Source: Agapetus fuscipes
Lineage: Eukaryota > Arthropoda > Insecta > Trichoptera > Glossosomatidae
Length of the DNA stretch: 64,000 nt
Direction of reading: 5' to 3'
Assembly: GCA_951799405.1 (NCBI GenBank)
Contig: OX637344.1
Coordinates: 5,332,001-5,396,000 of the forward strand
Notes under the pieces: model-generated
The model's input: the letters and a program-made list of their open reading frames with translations, nothing else
Told to the model about the DNA's origin: nothing
Database searches by the model: none
Part shown: piece after piece, positions 53,521 through 63,326 of the stretch
Position numbering within the stretch: the first letter of the stretch is position 1
Layout: the number at the start of each line of letters is the position of its first letter
Translations under genes and position numbers: made by a program

Positions 53521-54950
53521 ATAGTCGGCCTTCAGTACAAACACAAAAATCAGAAATGAAGAGCTGGCTTAATTTCATTCAAATTTTTAATAAAAATTAT
53601 CAAATTGCACCACTCATTTTTGCTAAACAATTTGATAAAAGACCATTTTTAACAGTAAATATTGAGAACAAAAATTTTACAGGTTTACTAGATTCAGGTG
53701 CATCTATTTCTGCAATCAATGAAAAAACATTTGATTATTTTTTACAAAGAAATTACAAAATTATAAAAACCCATGAAAATATCTCGTTGGCAAATGGTAA
53801 AAATATAAAAATACTTGGTAAAATAAATTTAGAGGTAAAATGTGACAATCAAATAAAACATGTAGATTTTTATGTTTTACAAGGTTTACAACAAGACATA
53901 ATTTTTGGAATAGATTTTTGGATAAAATTTGAATTAGAACCGAGTTTAATAAGTAAAATTACATATACAAATAGCAAAAATATTAGTGAATTAGGTAAAA
54001 TTACAAATAGAACTAAATTAACAGATAACCAATTACAGCAATTAAAAACAATAGAAAATGATTTCAAGGACATCTCTTATGAAAAAATAGGCTTAGGATG
54101 CACAAACCTCATTGAACACAGAATTCAGACAGAAGGTCCTCCAATAAAACAAAAGTATTATCCACTCAGTCCAGCAAGACAGAGACAGGTTAACACAGAG
54201 TTAGATAAAATGTTAAAAGAAGGTATAGTTGAACAATCCAAATCTTCGTGGTCCAGTCCTGTTGTGATTGTAATTAAAAAGGATGGAACGCCTAGATTTT
54301 GTTTGGACTCTAGAAGACTCAATGAAGTAACAAAACGAGATAACTATCCCATTCCAAATTTAAATCAAGTTTTAGCAAATTTACGAAATGCCAAATATAT
54401 CTCTTCAATAGATTTAAGCAAGGCGTTTTGGCAAATTCCACTAGAAGAATCGTCCAAAGAAAAAACTGCCTTCGTCGTACCAAATAGAGGGTTGTTTCAA
54501 TTCACAAAAATGCCGTTCGGTTTAAAAAATTCAAGTTCTGAAACACAGCGTTTATTAGACAAATTATTTGGACCTAAATTTGATACTAACATATTTTGTT
54601 ATATCGATGACTTAATTATTATTAATGAAGATTTCAATTCACATTTAAATTTATTAAAACAAGTTAAAAATATATTACAAGAAGCAGGGTTAACGGTAAA
54701 ATTTTCAAAATGTGAATTTTGCAAAGATAGTTTAAAATATTTGGGATACATTATTGATGAAAATGGATTAAGGCCAGATTCAAATAAAGTCAAGATTATA
54801 GAGGAATATCCTTCACCGACAAATGTAAAACAACTACGAATGTTTTTAGGTTTGGTAGGATTTTATAGAAAAGTTATACGAAACTGCAGTGAGATATCAT
54901 ATCCACTAAATAAATTATTGAGAGGTAAAAAAAGGTCAGAACAATTTTAA
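53505..54950 (+). CDS. pol: Ty3/Gypsy Pol part 1: protease and reverse transcriptase
   Basis: Expressed from gag by -1 frameshifting; the first internal ATG is at 53556. Counting from that ATG, the aspartic protease active site is LLDSGAS (D46). Reverse transcriptase follows: the fingers motif (RFCLDSRRLNEVT), SSIDLSKAFWQIPL, and the catalytic box YIDD (349-352), then the thumb motif (LGYIIDENGLRPD). It matures the proteins and copies the RNA to DNA. The frame stops early at 54948-54950, 15 bases after an A7 run (54927-54933). The RNase H frame continues on the other side of that run, so one extra A explains the break. Confidence 0.9.
   Translation, partial: FKKLVDSRPSVQTQKSEMKSWLNFIQIFNKNYQIAPLIFAKQFDKRPFLTVNIENKNFTGLLDSGASISAINEKTFDYFLQRNYKIIKTHENISLANGKNIKILGKINLEVKCDNQIKHVDFYVLQGLQQDIIFGIDFWIKFELEPSLISKITYTNSKNISELGKITNRTKLTDNQLQQLKTIENDFKDISYEKIGLGCTNLIEHRIQTEGPPIKQKYYPLSPARQRQVNTELDKMLKEGIVEQSKSSWSSPVVIVIKKDGTPRFCLDSRRLNEVTKRDNYPIPNLNQVLANLRNAKYISSIDLSKAFWQIPLEESSKEKTAFVVPNRGLFQFTKMPFGLKNSSSETQRLLDKLFGPKFDTNIFCYIDDLIIINEDFNSHLNLLKQVKNILQEAGLTVKFSKCEFCKDSLKYLGYIIDENGLRPDSNKVKIIEEYPSPTNVKQLRMFLGLVGFYRKVIRNCSEISYPLNKLLRGKKRSEQF
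53508..53514 (+). promoter_or_regulatory. -1 ribosomal frameshift site A_AAA_AAC
   Basis: In the gag frame the codons run TCA AAA AAC TTG TAG. The heptamer A AAA AAC fits the X XXY YYZ rule exactly and lies two codons before the gag stop. The pol frame is -1 relative to gag and opens at 53505 (an in-frame TAA lies just before), so the site sits at the very start of the overlap. I see no strong downstream stem-loop by eye. Confidence 0.82.
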
Positions 54951-56667
54951 TTGGTCAAAAGAATCTGAGGATGCATTTAATAATTTAAAATTAGCCTTAA
55001 GCACAGCCCCTGTATTAATATGTCCGGATTTCACAAAAGATTTTTTTTTACACACTGATGCCAGTAAAAATCAAGTAGCTTCAGTATTAAACCAAAATAT
55101 CAATGGGTCCGAAAAGCCAATAGCATATTTTTCAAGAAGTTTGACAGTTAGAGAACAAAACTATTCGACATCAGAACGTGAGCTTCTTGCCATTGTAGAG
55201 TCAATTGAACATTTTCGATCTTATCTAGATGGGATGAAATTCAAGGTAATAACTGATCATATGGCATTAAAATTCTTGAATAAAATATCAAATCCAACAG
55301 GTAGATTAGCAAGATGGGCCATGAGACTTTCACAGTATGAATTTGAGATTGAGCATAGAAAAGGGAAAGAACATACAGTGCCAGATGTATTATCTAGGAT
55401 TCCTGGTACTAAAGAAATGGAAGTAATAAATTCAAATATTGCAGATCCTTGGTATAATAATATCGCAGAAGGATGTACAAAAACACCATACAAATACAAA
55501 AAATTCAAAATGGTAGATAATAAATTATTTAAACTAATAAATGATGATAATCCTTTCACAGAGGAATATAATTGGAAAGAGATACCTATTATAGACAATA
55601 GATTAACTATAATAAAGAATCATCATGATAATGGACATGTAGGTATTTTTAAAACTTATAAATACATATCAAGATGTTACTATTGGAAAAATATGTATGC
55701 AGATATAAAAAGTTTTATAAATAAATGTCAAAAATGTAAAATGTATAAGCCGAATAATTTACCTCCAGCAGGAAAAATGGAAAATAGAAAAAGAGTGGAT
55801 AGACCGTTAAAAATGTTGAGTATTGATTTGATAGGACCATTACCAAAATCAAGTACGGGCTATATACATATATTATCAATAATAGATGTTTTTACCAAAT
55901 ATTGTTGGTTATTTCCTTTAAGAAGAGCTACTACAGAAGAAATAGTAAAATTAATAGAAAATAAAATATTTTTAACAGAAGGAGTACCGCAAACGATAAT
56001 AACAGATGATGGAAAGAATTTAAAGTCAAATGCATTTAAAGATTTTATGTACTCATATGGAGTACAGAAAATATTTTATACAACTTTATATACTCCCATG
56101 TGCAATAATGTAGAGACATATAATAGAACAATAGGATACACATTAGCTATTTTTGTTGAAAATGAACAAAGAAAATGGGATACTTTCTTAGATTCAGTAC
56201 AAAGCATAATAAATAATACAGTCAATTTAGCAACAGGATACACACCTAATGTATTAGCAAGAGGTAGGGAGATTGTACTAAATGGTGAAATTCATGGTGA
56301 AATAGTAAATGATGAAATAGAATCAAAGGAAGAATTAGATAAATATAGAGATATGCATAAAGATAAAATGAAGGAATTAAACACATTATACAAAATTGTA
56401 ACAGAAAATTTATGGGATGCATATAATAAAAATGCAAATTATTATAATAAAGGTAGATCAAATCGTGTCTATGATCAAGGGGATATTGTATGGCGTAAAA
56501 ATTTCATACAATCAAATGCAGGGAAATACTTCTGTACAAAGTTGGCTCCAAAATTTGTCAAAGCCAGAATAGAAAAGAAAGTTAGCAAGATAGTCTATGT
56601 ATTAAAAGATATAGACACAAATGTTATAAATAAATATCACATCAAGGACATAATCAAATTAGATTAA
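54928..56667 (+). CDS. pol: Ty3/Gypsy Pol part 2: RNase H and integrase
   Basis: The frame is open from the A7 run to TAA at 56667; its first ATG (55141) is inside RNase H and is not a natural start. RNase H: HTDASKNQ, YSTSERELLAIVE, ITDHMALKFL. Integrase: HHCC zinc finger (HHDNGHVG ... CQKCKMY, about 55621-55737), then catalytic D in SIDLIGP (about 55827), D in ITDDGKN (about 56007) and E in NNVETYNRT (about 56113). The tail ends KYHIKDIIKLD; I see no chromodomain. Apart from the A7 break no lesion is visible. Confidence 0.88.
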   Translation, partial: KKGQNNFNWSKESEDAFNNLKLALSTAPVLICPDFTKDFFLHTDASKNQVASVLNQNINGSEKPIAYFSRSLTVREQNYSTSERELLAIVESIEHFRSYLDGMKFKVITDHMALKFLNKISNPTGRLARWAMRLSQYEFEIEHRKGKEHTVPDVLSRIPGTKEMEVINSNIADPWYNNIAEGCTKTPYKYKKFKMVDNKLFKLINDDNPFTEEYNWKEIPIIDNRLTIIKNHHDNGHVGIFKTYKYISRCYYWKNMYADIKSFINKCQKCKMYKPNNLPPAGKMENRKRVDRPLKMLSIDLIGPLPKSSTGYIHILSIIDVFTKYCWLFPLRRATTEEIVKLIENKIFLTEGVPQTIITDDGKNLKSNAFKDFMYSYGVQKIFYTTLYTPMCNNVETYNRTIGYTLAIFVENEQRKWDTFLDSVQSIINNTVNLATGYTPNVLARGREIVLNGEIHGEIVNDEIESKEELDKYRDMHKDKMKELNTLYKIVTENLWDAYNKNANYYNKGRSNRVYDQGDIVWRKNFIQSNAGKYFCTKLAPKFVKARIEKKVSKIVYVLKDIDTNVINKYHIKDIIKLD

Positions 56668-57314
56668 AAAAAAAAAAAAAAACATATTTTCATGTGTATG
56701 AAAAATTTGAGGTGATGAATGATACGGGGAAAGTTGATATAAAAGTGATCAGTGAAAGAATGAATTATGAAATATTGCATGAATGAAGGTATGAAACATA
56801 AATTAAACAAAGTATTACATATGAAGGTAAAGTTTTTAAAAAAAATTGATGGACTGATAAATTTATTAATGAAAAATATATTTGAAATAAATTTAAATAT
56901 TGGGAAAGATGTGATACATGTTTAAAAAAAAAAAGTTATTTTAATGAATTGATTAATTAACTGGTGAATGTTTATTATGTATTGTTATTTGATTATTTTG
57001 AATTGTTGAATTAAGTATTTAAAAAAAAAAAAACAAATATTTGTTTATAATATTGAATATGAAATTTGTGTTAAAAAAAAAAATATATTAATTTTAGTAT
57101 GAAAATAATTGGTATTGTTAAAAATGTATAAATGACTGAATAATGTATCAGAAACAGGTTTTTTTTTTTATTTTCATATTTTTGAAATTTATCCTTAAAA
57201 TAAAACAAAATATGTGGCGCCGGCTGAGCATTATGATACATTATTTACTCATTGTAAAAAAAAAAAAAAAAAAAATTGGGAATGTTTTTTTTTTATGAGA
57301 GGAAGGAGGTGTAT
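56668..57314 (+). other. Ty3/Gypsy 3' noncoding region and polypurine tract
   Basis: About 650 bp of A/T-rich DNA with many A-runs (one of about 17 at 56667, one of about 20 at 57256) and no open frame for env. The purine tract GAGAGGAAGGAGG (about 57297-57309) lies just before the 3' LTR. Confidence 0.75.
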
Positions 57315-57576
57315 TGTAACGAGATGGATTTGTTTGTTAGGTAAAATGGAACATGAGATTTGAATTTGAATGAAAAGGAAAACAAAGGAAGGCAGAAAGA
57401 GGGGAGGAGAAGCTTGCCTGGCGGGATAGCCACAAGCATGTGAATTTTGTTATAATTAATATTATTGTGCTGTGGTTTATTGTGTATACATTGTGAAAGG
57501 AATAAAAGTAAACATATTAAAGTGGCTGTTAATTATTAATTGTGTCAATCAGCAGGACAGAAGAAAAACCCTCACA
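57315..57576 (+). repeat. Ty3/Gypsy 3' LTR
   Basis: 262 bp, same sequence as the 5' LTR by eye, followed by the CATG duplication. Confidence 0.97.
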
Positions 57577-57593
57577 CATGTTACATATAATAA

Positions 57594-57812
57594 GGGCCTG
57601 TTGCACCAACGTCTTATCATTATTTGATTGCTTAACACTGGTAAGGAGCTCAGTTAAATATTTATCGAAAGTGGGTAATAGTACATATGATGGAATCTGA
57701 ACTAGAAATATGATGTATATCAGCTGACTTACGTATATGCAACCGGATTTTTTATTTGACAAGGAGAAATCGCTTTGATTTCTGTCTGATCGGAGTTTGG
57801 TGCAACACGCCC
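57594..57812. mobile_element. MITE with TAA target duplication (Harbinger-like)
   Basis: 219 bp. The left end GGGCCTGTTGCACCAAC and the right end TTTGGTGCAACACGCCC are inverted repeats. TAA flanks both ends (57591-57593, 57813-57815). A 3-bp TWA duplication fits PIF/Harbinger-derived MITEs. Confidence 0.82.
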
Positions 57813-57816
57813 TAAA

Positions 57817-57946
57817 ATGGTTATGAACATAAGCCTTGCAACTCTTGCCGTCCTTCCCTGAAACAGGGGTGACATTGGCAAAGTGAACCAATTTTTATAT
57901 TATGGGTGGTCAGCCGCATAACAACCTATAAGTCAAGGAACAGTTA
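57817..57946 (-). repeat. Family A repeat (5' half)
   Basis: Minus strand from head CAACCTATAAGTCAAGGAAC (57946) through the hairpin block to TTATGTTCATAACC. The 3' half is missing where the MITE begins. Confidence 0.8.
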
Positions 57947-58549
57947 TATTATTTGTATTGAAACTTTTTAATGGTGCATTCATAGAATAAAATTATTATA
58001 TTATTTTTATTGAATCTGTACAAGGGGGTAGGTGATTCTTGCTTTACAGAGCTTTTGTGGCTTTTTTCATGCAAGAATGGGGAGTGAAGTGTATTTTACA
58101 ATTTTCTTATCAATTTTTTTTTTGTAAACGTTGTGGTTGAGTTTAATCGTAGAGGTTTTATACTCGGGGCACTACTTCCTGCGGGCCACTTGTCACAAAA
58201 ACACCGTTTCCACTTCCCATGACCTCTGTGCACACACATAAAAAACTCATGAATTTCAAGTGGAGGGGTTGCGCGGAGAGTGAACCTAAATTTAGATTTT
58301 ACAAGGTGTTGGGGTAAACAAAATATACTCCTAGAAATCTGAAGAAGGCATCTTCAAACAAAGCGCTTTATTTATGCATTTTCAAAATCAAATTATACGG
58401 TTCGAAGGACCAAAAAATAAAAATAAAATAATGCACAAATAAAAAGGAGATTTGAAAAGTCTGGTATAAAAAATATTGTTTTCATTGTCTTAATTTCACA
58501 TGGATGATTGCTAGATGAAAGCAGATATCGTGTCAACACATACTGGCTC
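57947..58549. other. Unassigned stretch with a family M half-copy
   Basis: 58110-58172 has the family M right arm (ACGTTGTGGTTGAGTTTAATC, GTTTTATACTCGGGGC). The remainder is unassigned. Confidence 0.45.
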
Positions 58550-58672
58550 CATTGAATGAACATAAAACTTACAACTCTTGAGCAATTTTTATCCTGTATC
58601 AGAAGTGTCATTAACAAAGACGGAGCAATATTTACAGTATGAGCGGTCAGCCTCATATCAACGTACATATTA
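58550..58672 (-). repeat. Family A fragment (diverged)
   Basis: GAATGAACATAAAACTTACAACTC, GTATCAGAAGTGTCATTAAC and GGTCAGCCTCATATCAACG mark a worn 5' half. Confidence 0.65.
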
Positions 58673-58774
58673 TATTCTTCACAAAAAAAAACAATGAATG
58701 AACATTTAAACTTTGAAACTTTAATACAATAAAATAAAAATTGGTTGTTTTAATTCACATGAGTTTATTTTTGG

Positions 58775-58819
58775 ACACGACCAGTTTCGGGAGAAGCAGT
58801 ACCTCCCATCTTCAGGTGT
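58775..58819 (-). ncRNA. Hammerhead-ribozyme-like motif (45 nt)
   Basis: On the minus strand: ACAC (stem I), CUGAAGA core (position 7 may be any base), one U, GGGAG and CUCCC (stem II, 9-nt loop), GAAA core, a 2-bp stem III (A-U and C-G) around UG, C at the cleavage position, then GUGU (stem I partner, fully paired). The word order is gapless. The extra U after A9 and tiny stem III are non-standard. The repeat continues into AAAAATAAAC and matches the worn arms at 33676-33803. Confidence 0.5.
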
Positions 58820-59845
58820 AAATAGAAACTAACACAGAGTACAGAATTACGAAGCAAGGATTTAAATTACAGAAGGGGAGGGGGAAGTTGTATGTGGGGG
58901 GGGCGTAATAGGAAACATAGAAAGTAGAGGTGAAGTGTTAGGAAATAGGATATTATTCAGGAGATTATTATCTGAATTGATATTTTTTTGGATTTCTAGG
59001 TTTTCAAAGTTGTTCATAACTTTACCTTTGTGGGGAATGGGGTGAAGGAGTTTTAACTTGTGAGTGTGGAAGGAATGGTTGGACTCATACTTAATTTTTA
59101 AACATATTTAATTTTCTTTTATATACAAGCTCTCTTTTTTCATAACTCTAGATATACTATTCGTTCATCTAGTTATCATGAGAAATTTTGAAAGCATTTT
59201 GCATAAATGAATGCGAGAAAAACCCTGAAAAAATCAACCATAAATCATTTTCAAATTTCAAGGTTTCTTTTGTCTTTTTCTCGAAAAGATATTACAATTC
59301 ATTATCACGACTTGTTGTTTTATTTAAAGTGCCTTTTTGCCGTAAAAAATGTTGAAGTGCCCGTTAGGTAGTTGCGGCACTTAGCTTATGTAGAGAATAA
59401 CACGTTCTATAGCAGCCGCCGTACATCTCAGTTCCTTTAGTTTCCCCCCAGAGACGTCAGCCAACATTCGGCACTCGGCATGTGAGGCAGAAATTTATTG
59501 CCAAGCGATCGTTAACTTATTTTGCATTCACGTCGCCCTTATGGAAGATGAGAGTACAGTGTTCTGATACTCAGTACCTTGCAGCTATTCAGAACCTAAG
59601 AAAATATACGTACGTATAAAAACATTAAAAATTTCTGCATAAGGTTTACCTCAAGTGACCCTGAAAGTATTTTTTAATAATCTGAAATCATCGGTCAACA
59701 AAACAGGAATAGATGGAATATAAGAGCCGTTTAGCGTGGTAAAAAAATACGTCCTAGATCGTAATCTTAATTCAAACGAAGTGCGTACGTTTAGAATTCA
59801 TAAAAGTACTTGTGGACACAGGATATGCTGTTTTAATGTTAATTT
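58820..59845. other. Unassigned stretch
   Basis: 58876-58911 is G-rich (GGGGAGGGGGAAG, TGGGGGGGGCG). 59395-59560 is a GC-richer patch (AGCAGCCGCCGTACATC, CAGAGACGTCAGCC). No gene recognised. Confidence 0.35.
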
Positions 59846-60172
59846 TGACCGGTTCGTAGCTCAGTGGTAACATTGCGGCTCTGAATGGGAAGGTTGTGTG
59901 TTCAAATCCCGGTGGAGCACAAAAAATAAACCATTTATATTTTCACATTTGCTCTTCGCTGGGTTGAAAAATTCATAAACCTTTACCAATGACCGGTCAC
60001 CAAAGGTCCATCCAGCCTTACAGCAACTGAGTCTTGCTTGAGTATTGGCGCTTTGTAGCAACGACCAAGCTCTTACACCTCTGCGGCACTACAACAAGTG
60101 ACATAGACCCTTAGGGTCTCTAGAATCTAGAGAGTCTCCCGCACAGGATTTCTTAAAAATATATATATAAGA
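59846..60172 (+). repeat. T1 tRNA-derived SINE, long 3' end
   Basis: Head GACCGGTTCGTAGCTCAGTGG with GTTCAAATCCCGGTGGAGC, T1 body, long end GCGGCACTACAACAAGTGAC, AGAATCTAGAGAGTCTCCCG, CAGGATTTCTTAAAAATA. The minus-strand open frame over it is chance. Confidence 0.87.
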
Positions 60173-62139
60173 TTTTAAACTGAAAAAAGTACCTTTACGA
60201 TTTTCTTGTTACTTGTCTTTTTCATTCAATATCAAGTGGCTAATCTTTGGGGGAAATATCTGTTCATTAGATGTCATTTCAAATAAAATAAATGTTGAAA
60301 AATTTCCCGCAAAATTAAAAAATACACGACTTAGGCTCAGTTTACAAATGTCTACGTAGGCTTGACAAGTCTGTTGATCTGTTGATTTTTAAAGCATTTT
60401 TCAAGGTTAAAGATTTCATTCAATGTGATGAACTAAATCCTACCAAAAGAAACCTGACTATTAACAGATTAAAGCTCAACAGAATTCAAAATTGCGTTTT
60501 CACATTAGCTAATTATGTAAAAGCTTCTGAAAAAATAGTATACCAAATTTTTTACCTAATGGAATCTGGAGTTTTTTTTGGTGTCTGTAAACTTTTAAAT
60601 ATTGTAAAAGGTTTTGTCGTCATTTTCTTTTGGCCAAGGTATCATATAAAATTATACTGCCTAGCTACATACAAATCTCCCTGAAAAGTCTAACTCCCGC
60701 GGAGGGTGAACATTAAACGGCTTTTATATCTGCAAATAGAGCTTTTGTTTTGAAGGCTCTAAAATCTACCCACCTACGTACACTTCTTAATATTAATTCG
60801 CGATACAGCACTATACACCTAAAAATAATCGAATGTACGGTTTATAAAAGTGACAATTGAAAAAATGTGGTATTTTCTAGATATTATTTATAAAATACTT
60901 ATTTTTTAATTGATTCATAAAAACAGTCTTTAAGAAAATATACATATTTTCCAATGCCACCCCTGTTTGAGAGAATGCGATGGGGTTATAAGAAGACAGT
61001 TTTTTTCACCTTATTATCGAGTTGTTAGCGAACATGCAGTTCTATGTTGAAGCAAGTAAAAACGGTGACATTGACTCTAGAGTTTTCATAAAAACAACAC
61101 CGGTTTAATTAAAAACTACTCCAACAGGCCCTTTGATGTAAGCTTTGAACTTAAGTCTTTGTGTGATTTGTTAACAAAAATTGTAAATGTAAAAACATTT
61201 TTTAGATCAGGCAAAATTAAATAGATAATCGACATTCCCCTTCAGCTTTTTGTATAAAAATAAAATAATAACAATCTTGAATTTTTCAGCCCCTTTTTGC
61301 GTACATATTATGTGGATGAGGAATTCGAATAAGTATCTTTGCAACTCAGATTAAAAAAAATAAGTCGATAATAAAATATTTTTTAAACGGCTTTTTATGA
61401 CGACACTTTGAAACTATTCACAAAGCAATTCTTGAAGTGAAACTAAAAAAATACAGATATATAAAAATCCTCGCAGGAGTTACAGTAAAATCAAACGAAT
61501 TCGTCCCCGTTTATGACGGCTGCAGAATATAGGATAAGATAATCTGTTTTATGGGAAGGGGATTGAGAAGGGATAAGAAAAGATGGTGGAAACAGAGAAG
61601 CAGGTAAAAAGAAGGAATGGAGAGAATTCTAAAAGATGTATGGCATGAATGTGCCGTATTCAAATTTAATAAGTGCGGTTTTGGATTCTCGTAAAATGGC
61701 AGTGAAACCATCGCCTCGTAAATATAGCAAGCAGAACTAGGAAAGCAATCATTCTGGAGAATTCATATTTTGAATTAGGTATCAAAAGAGATTCAGATTT
61801 GGTGGAATATTTTTTTTTTAATTTATTTTTTTGTTCAATCACACCAGTGTTGTTATTTTGAAAATTTCCAATGTATTTAAATACATATCAGGCGCGTGCA
61901 TAGCGTATAGACAAATACATTTTAAAATCAATATTTTCCTCAATTTCTTGTCAATTACTCATTTGAAATTGATGACTCCACTCGAACTTTAATTTTTAAT
62001 TTCAATTTCAAGCTTAAATGCGTTTTTCGCCATATATTGCCTTTCTATTAGGTGCATATGCCTGCTTATATGCAATGCACGCTCCTGCTACATACATTTA
62101 TATATATTTCACATTATTTTAGAATATTATAAAGTTTTG
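60173..62139. other. Long unassigned stretch
   Basis: Small family A words occur at 60955-60990 (AATGCCACCCCTGTTTGAGAG) and 61336-61350 (TCTTTGCAACTCAGATT). 61550-61640 is purine-rich. The 100-codon frame at 60382-60684 has no recognisable domain. Confidence 0.35.
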
Positions 62140-62200
62140 GTCAAAGAGTTCCTCCCAGCTGGTTGATGACTGTGTGAGGGTGCATCATCATCATCATCAA
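62140..62200 (+). repeat. Short repeat ending in (TCA)n
   Basis: AGAGTTCCTCCCAGC, GATGACTGTGTGAGGGTGCA and a TCATCATCATCATC tail. The same words without the tail lie at 37030-37075. This looks like a LINE or SINE 3' end. Confidence 0.45.
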
Positions 62201-62359
62201 TAAGGGAAACCTTTAGTGCACAAAATAAAAATGCACAAATTCTACTCTTACTCGTCTTGCATGTATGTGTCAGAAGGACCCACAGAAAATGGATACAAAT
62301 TTCAGAAGGCTTTCCCTTGAAGTTAAAAGCAATGGCGCGACAACATGAGAAACTCAAAA

Positions 62360-62625
62360 TTAGAGGCGTACCCATGATTCCAAAAGTAAGTAGATCGATG
62401 ATGATGATGATGATGGATGATTTCTTTCCTGTGGCGCCATTTTATGGTCCAAGACCATCTCAAGGGCGCCATGGCTTCTGGAGAAAAGAAGTGTCTTCAG
62501 TTCCTTTCTGAAGGGGGTGGTAGGCTGGTTCGCGCGAACACCGGTAGGCAAATTGTTCCAGGCCACCGGCCCGGCCACCGCAAAGCTTCTGTCTGCAAAA
62601 TTTCATGTGTTCGCTCTATTGGGCA
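62360..62625 (-). pseudogene. LINE ORF2 C-terminal fragment (CR1/L2-like)
   Basis: On the minus strand: FADRSFAVAGPVAWNNLPTG, then FRKELKTLLFSRSHGALE. This is the same C-terminal pattern as at 44955-45304 and 26320-26498. An (ATC)n run (62398-62415) lies at the 3' side. It is 5'-truncated. Confidence 0.72.
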
Positions 62626-62811
62626 CTATAACCTTGTTGACAGCAGTAAGGGCAGAGCGTAGTGGTCTTTTTGAAGTCCCATCGACAGAGCATAGCTCAA
62701 CGAGACATGGGGGTGCCGTGCCGATGATACTAAAGCTTAAAGCATACCTCGGGTGGCACTCTTTGTGGAATTGTTGCTAGATCACGAGTATTACCTAAGT
62801 GCTATTCTTTG

Positions 62812-63045
62812 TGAATCATACCTCAGGAGCTCTCTTAATGCTTCTTCGTCACAAGTCAGTGCCAAATATGAAAGCAATAGTTGCTGTAAGACTGGATGAG
62901 TGTTTGTGCCAAGCCTTCAGTAAAGGTATATACTTTTTTACAACCATGCAATAAGTATTCTTGAAAACAAAGGTTTTTTTGTGCTCCTTAAGAAACAAAC
63001 CAACAGCCTTCCAATTACAACACAGTAGCGTTGACCAAGTTGCTG
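62812..63045 (-). repeat. T1 SINE (strongly worn)
   Basis: GAATCATACCTCAGGAGCTC, GTTGCTGTAAGACTGGATG, CAGTAAAGGTATATAC and GTTGGTTTGTTTC (minus) follow the T1 order. The head is nearly unrecognisable. Confidence 0.55.
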
Positions 63046-63114
63046 GAAGGCTGGATAAATCTTTGTTACAGGTCTACGATTAGGTAAACTTGTTCATTCT
63101 TCAACAAATACTTG

Positions 63115-63326
63115 AGTCTAAAATCTAAGTTGAAAAGATATAAAGACATTTAGGGCTTATATTTTATGCATGCTCACAAACAGACACACGTAAATTTACA
63201 CTTAATAAATCTCAAAAGAACATAAATCTTGAAATTCTACCGCCTTTTCCTTAAACTGAGGAGGCATAAGCAATATTGAACCAATTTTTTAAAGCATTTC
63301 AGCCTCATAGTAACCTATTACTCAAC
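63115..63326 (-). repeat. Family A repeat (diverged)
   Basis: Tail TCTAAAATCTAAGTTG at the left, ATGCATGCTCACAAACAGAC, and head CAGCCTCATAGTAACCTATT at the right. Confidence 0.72.

Larger units (their letters stand above)
51849..57580 (+). mobile_element. Ty3/Gypsy LTR retrotransposon, complete structure
   Basis: CATG target duplication (51849-51852, 57577-57580), two 262-bp LTRs identical by eye, a tRNA-Lys-type primer-binding site, gag, pol (protease, reverse transcriptase, RNase H, integrase) and a purine tract. The LTR-to-LTR length is 5724 bp. There is no env. Pol has a single frame break in an A7 run. The region is far more A-rich on the coding strand than its flanks. Identical LTRs mean a very recent insertion. 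Confidence 0.96.

Noticed and set aside
56668..57314. env gene of a retrovirus-like element
   Set aside because: No open frame of useful length; the region is A/T-rich with many homopolymer runs.
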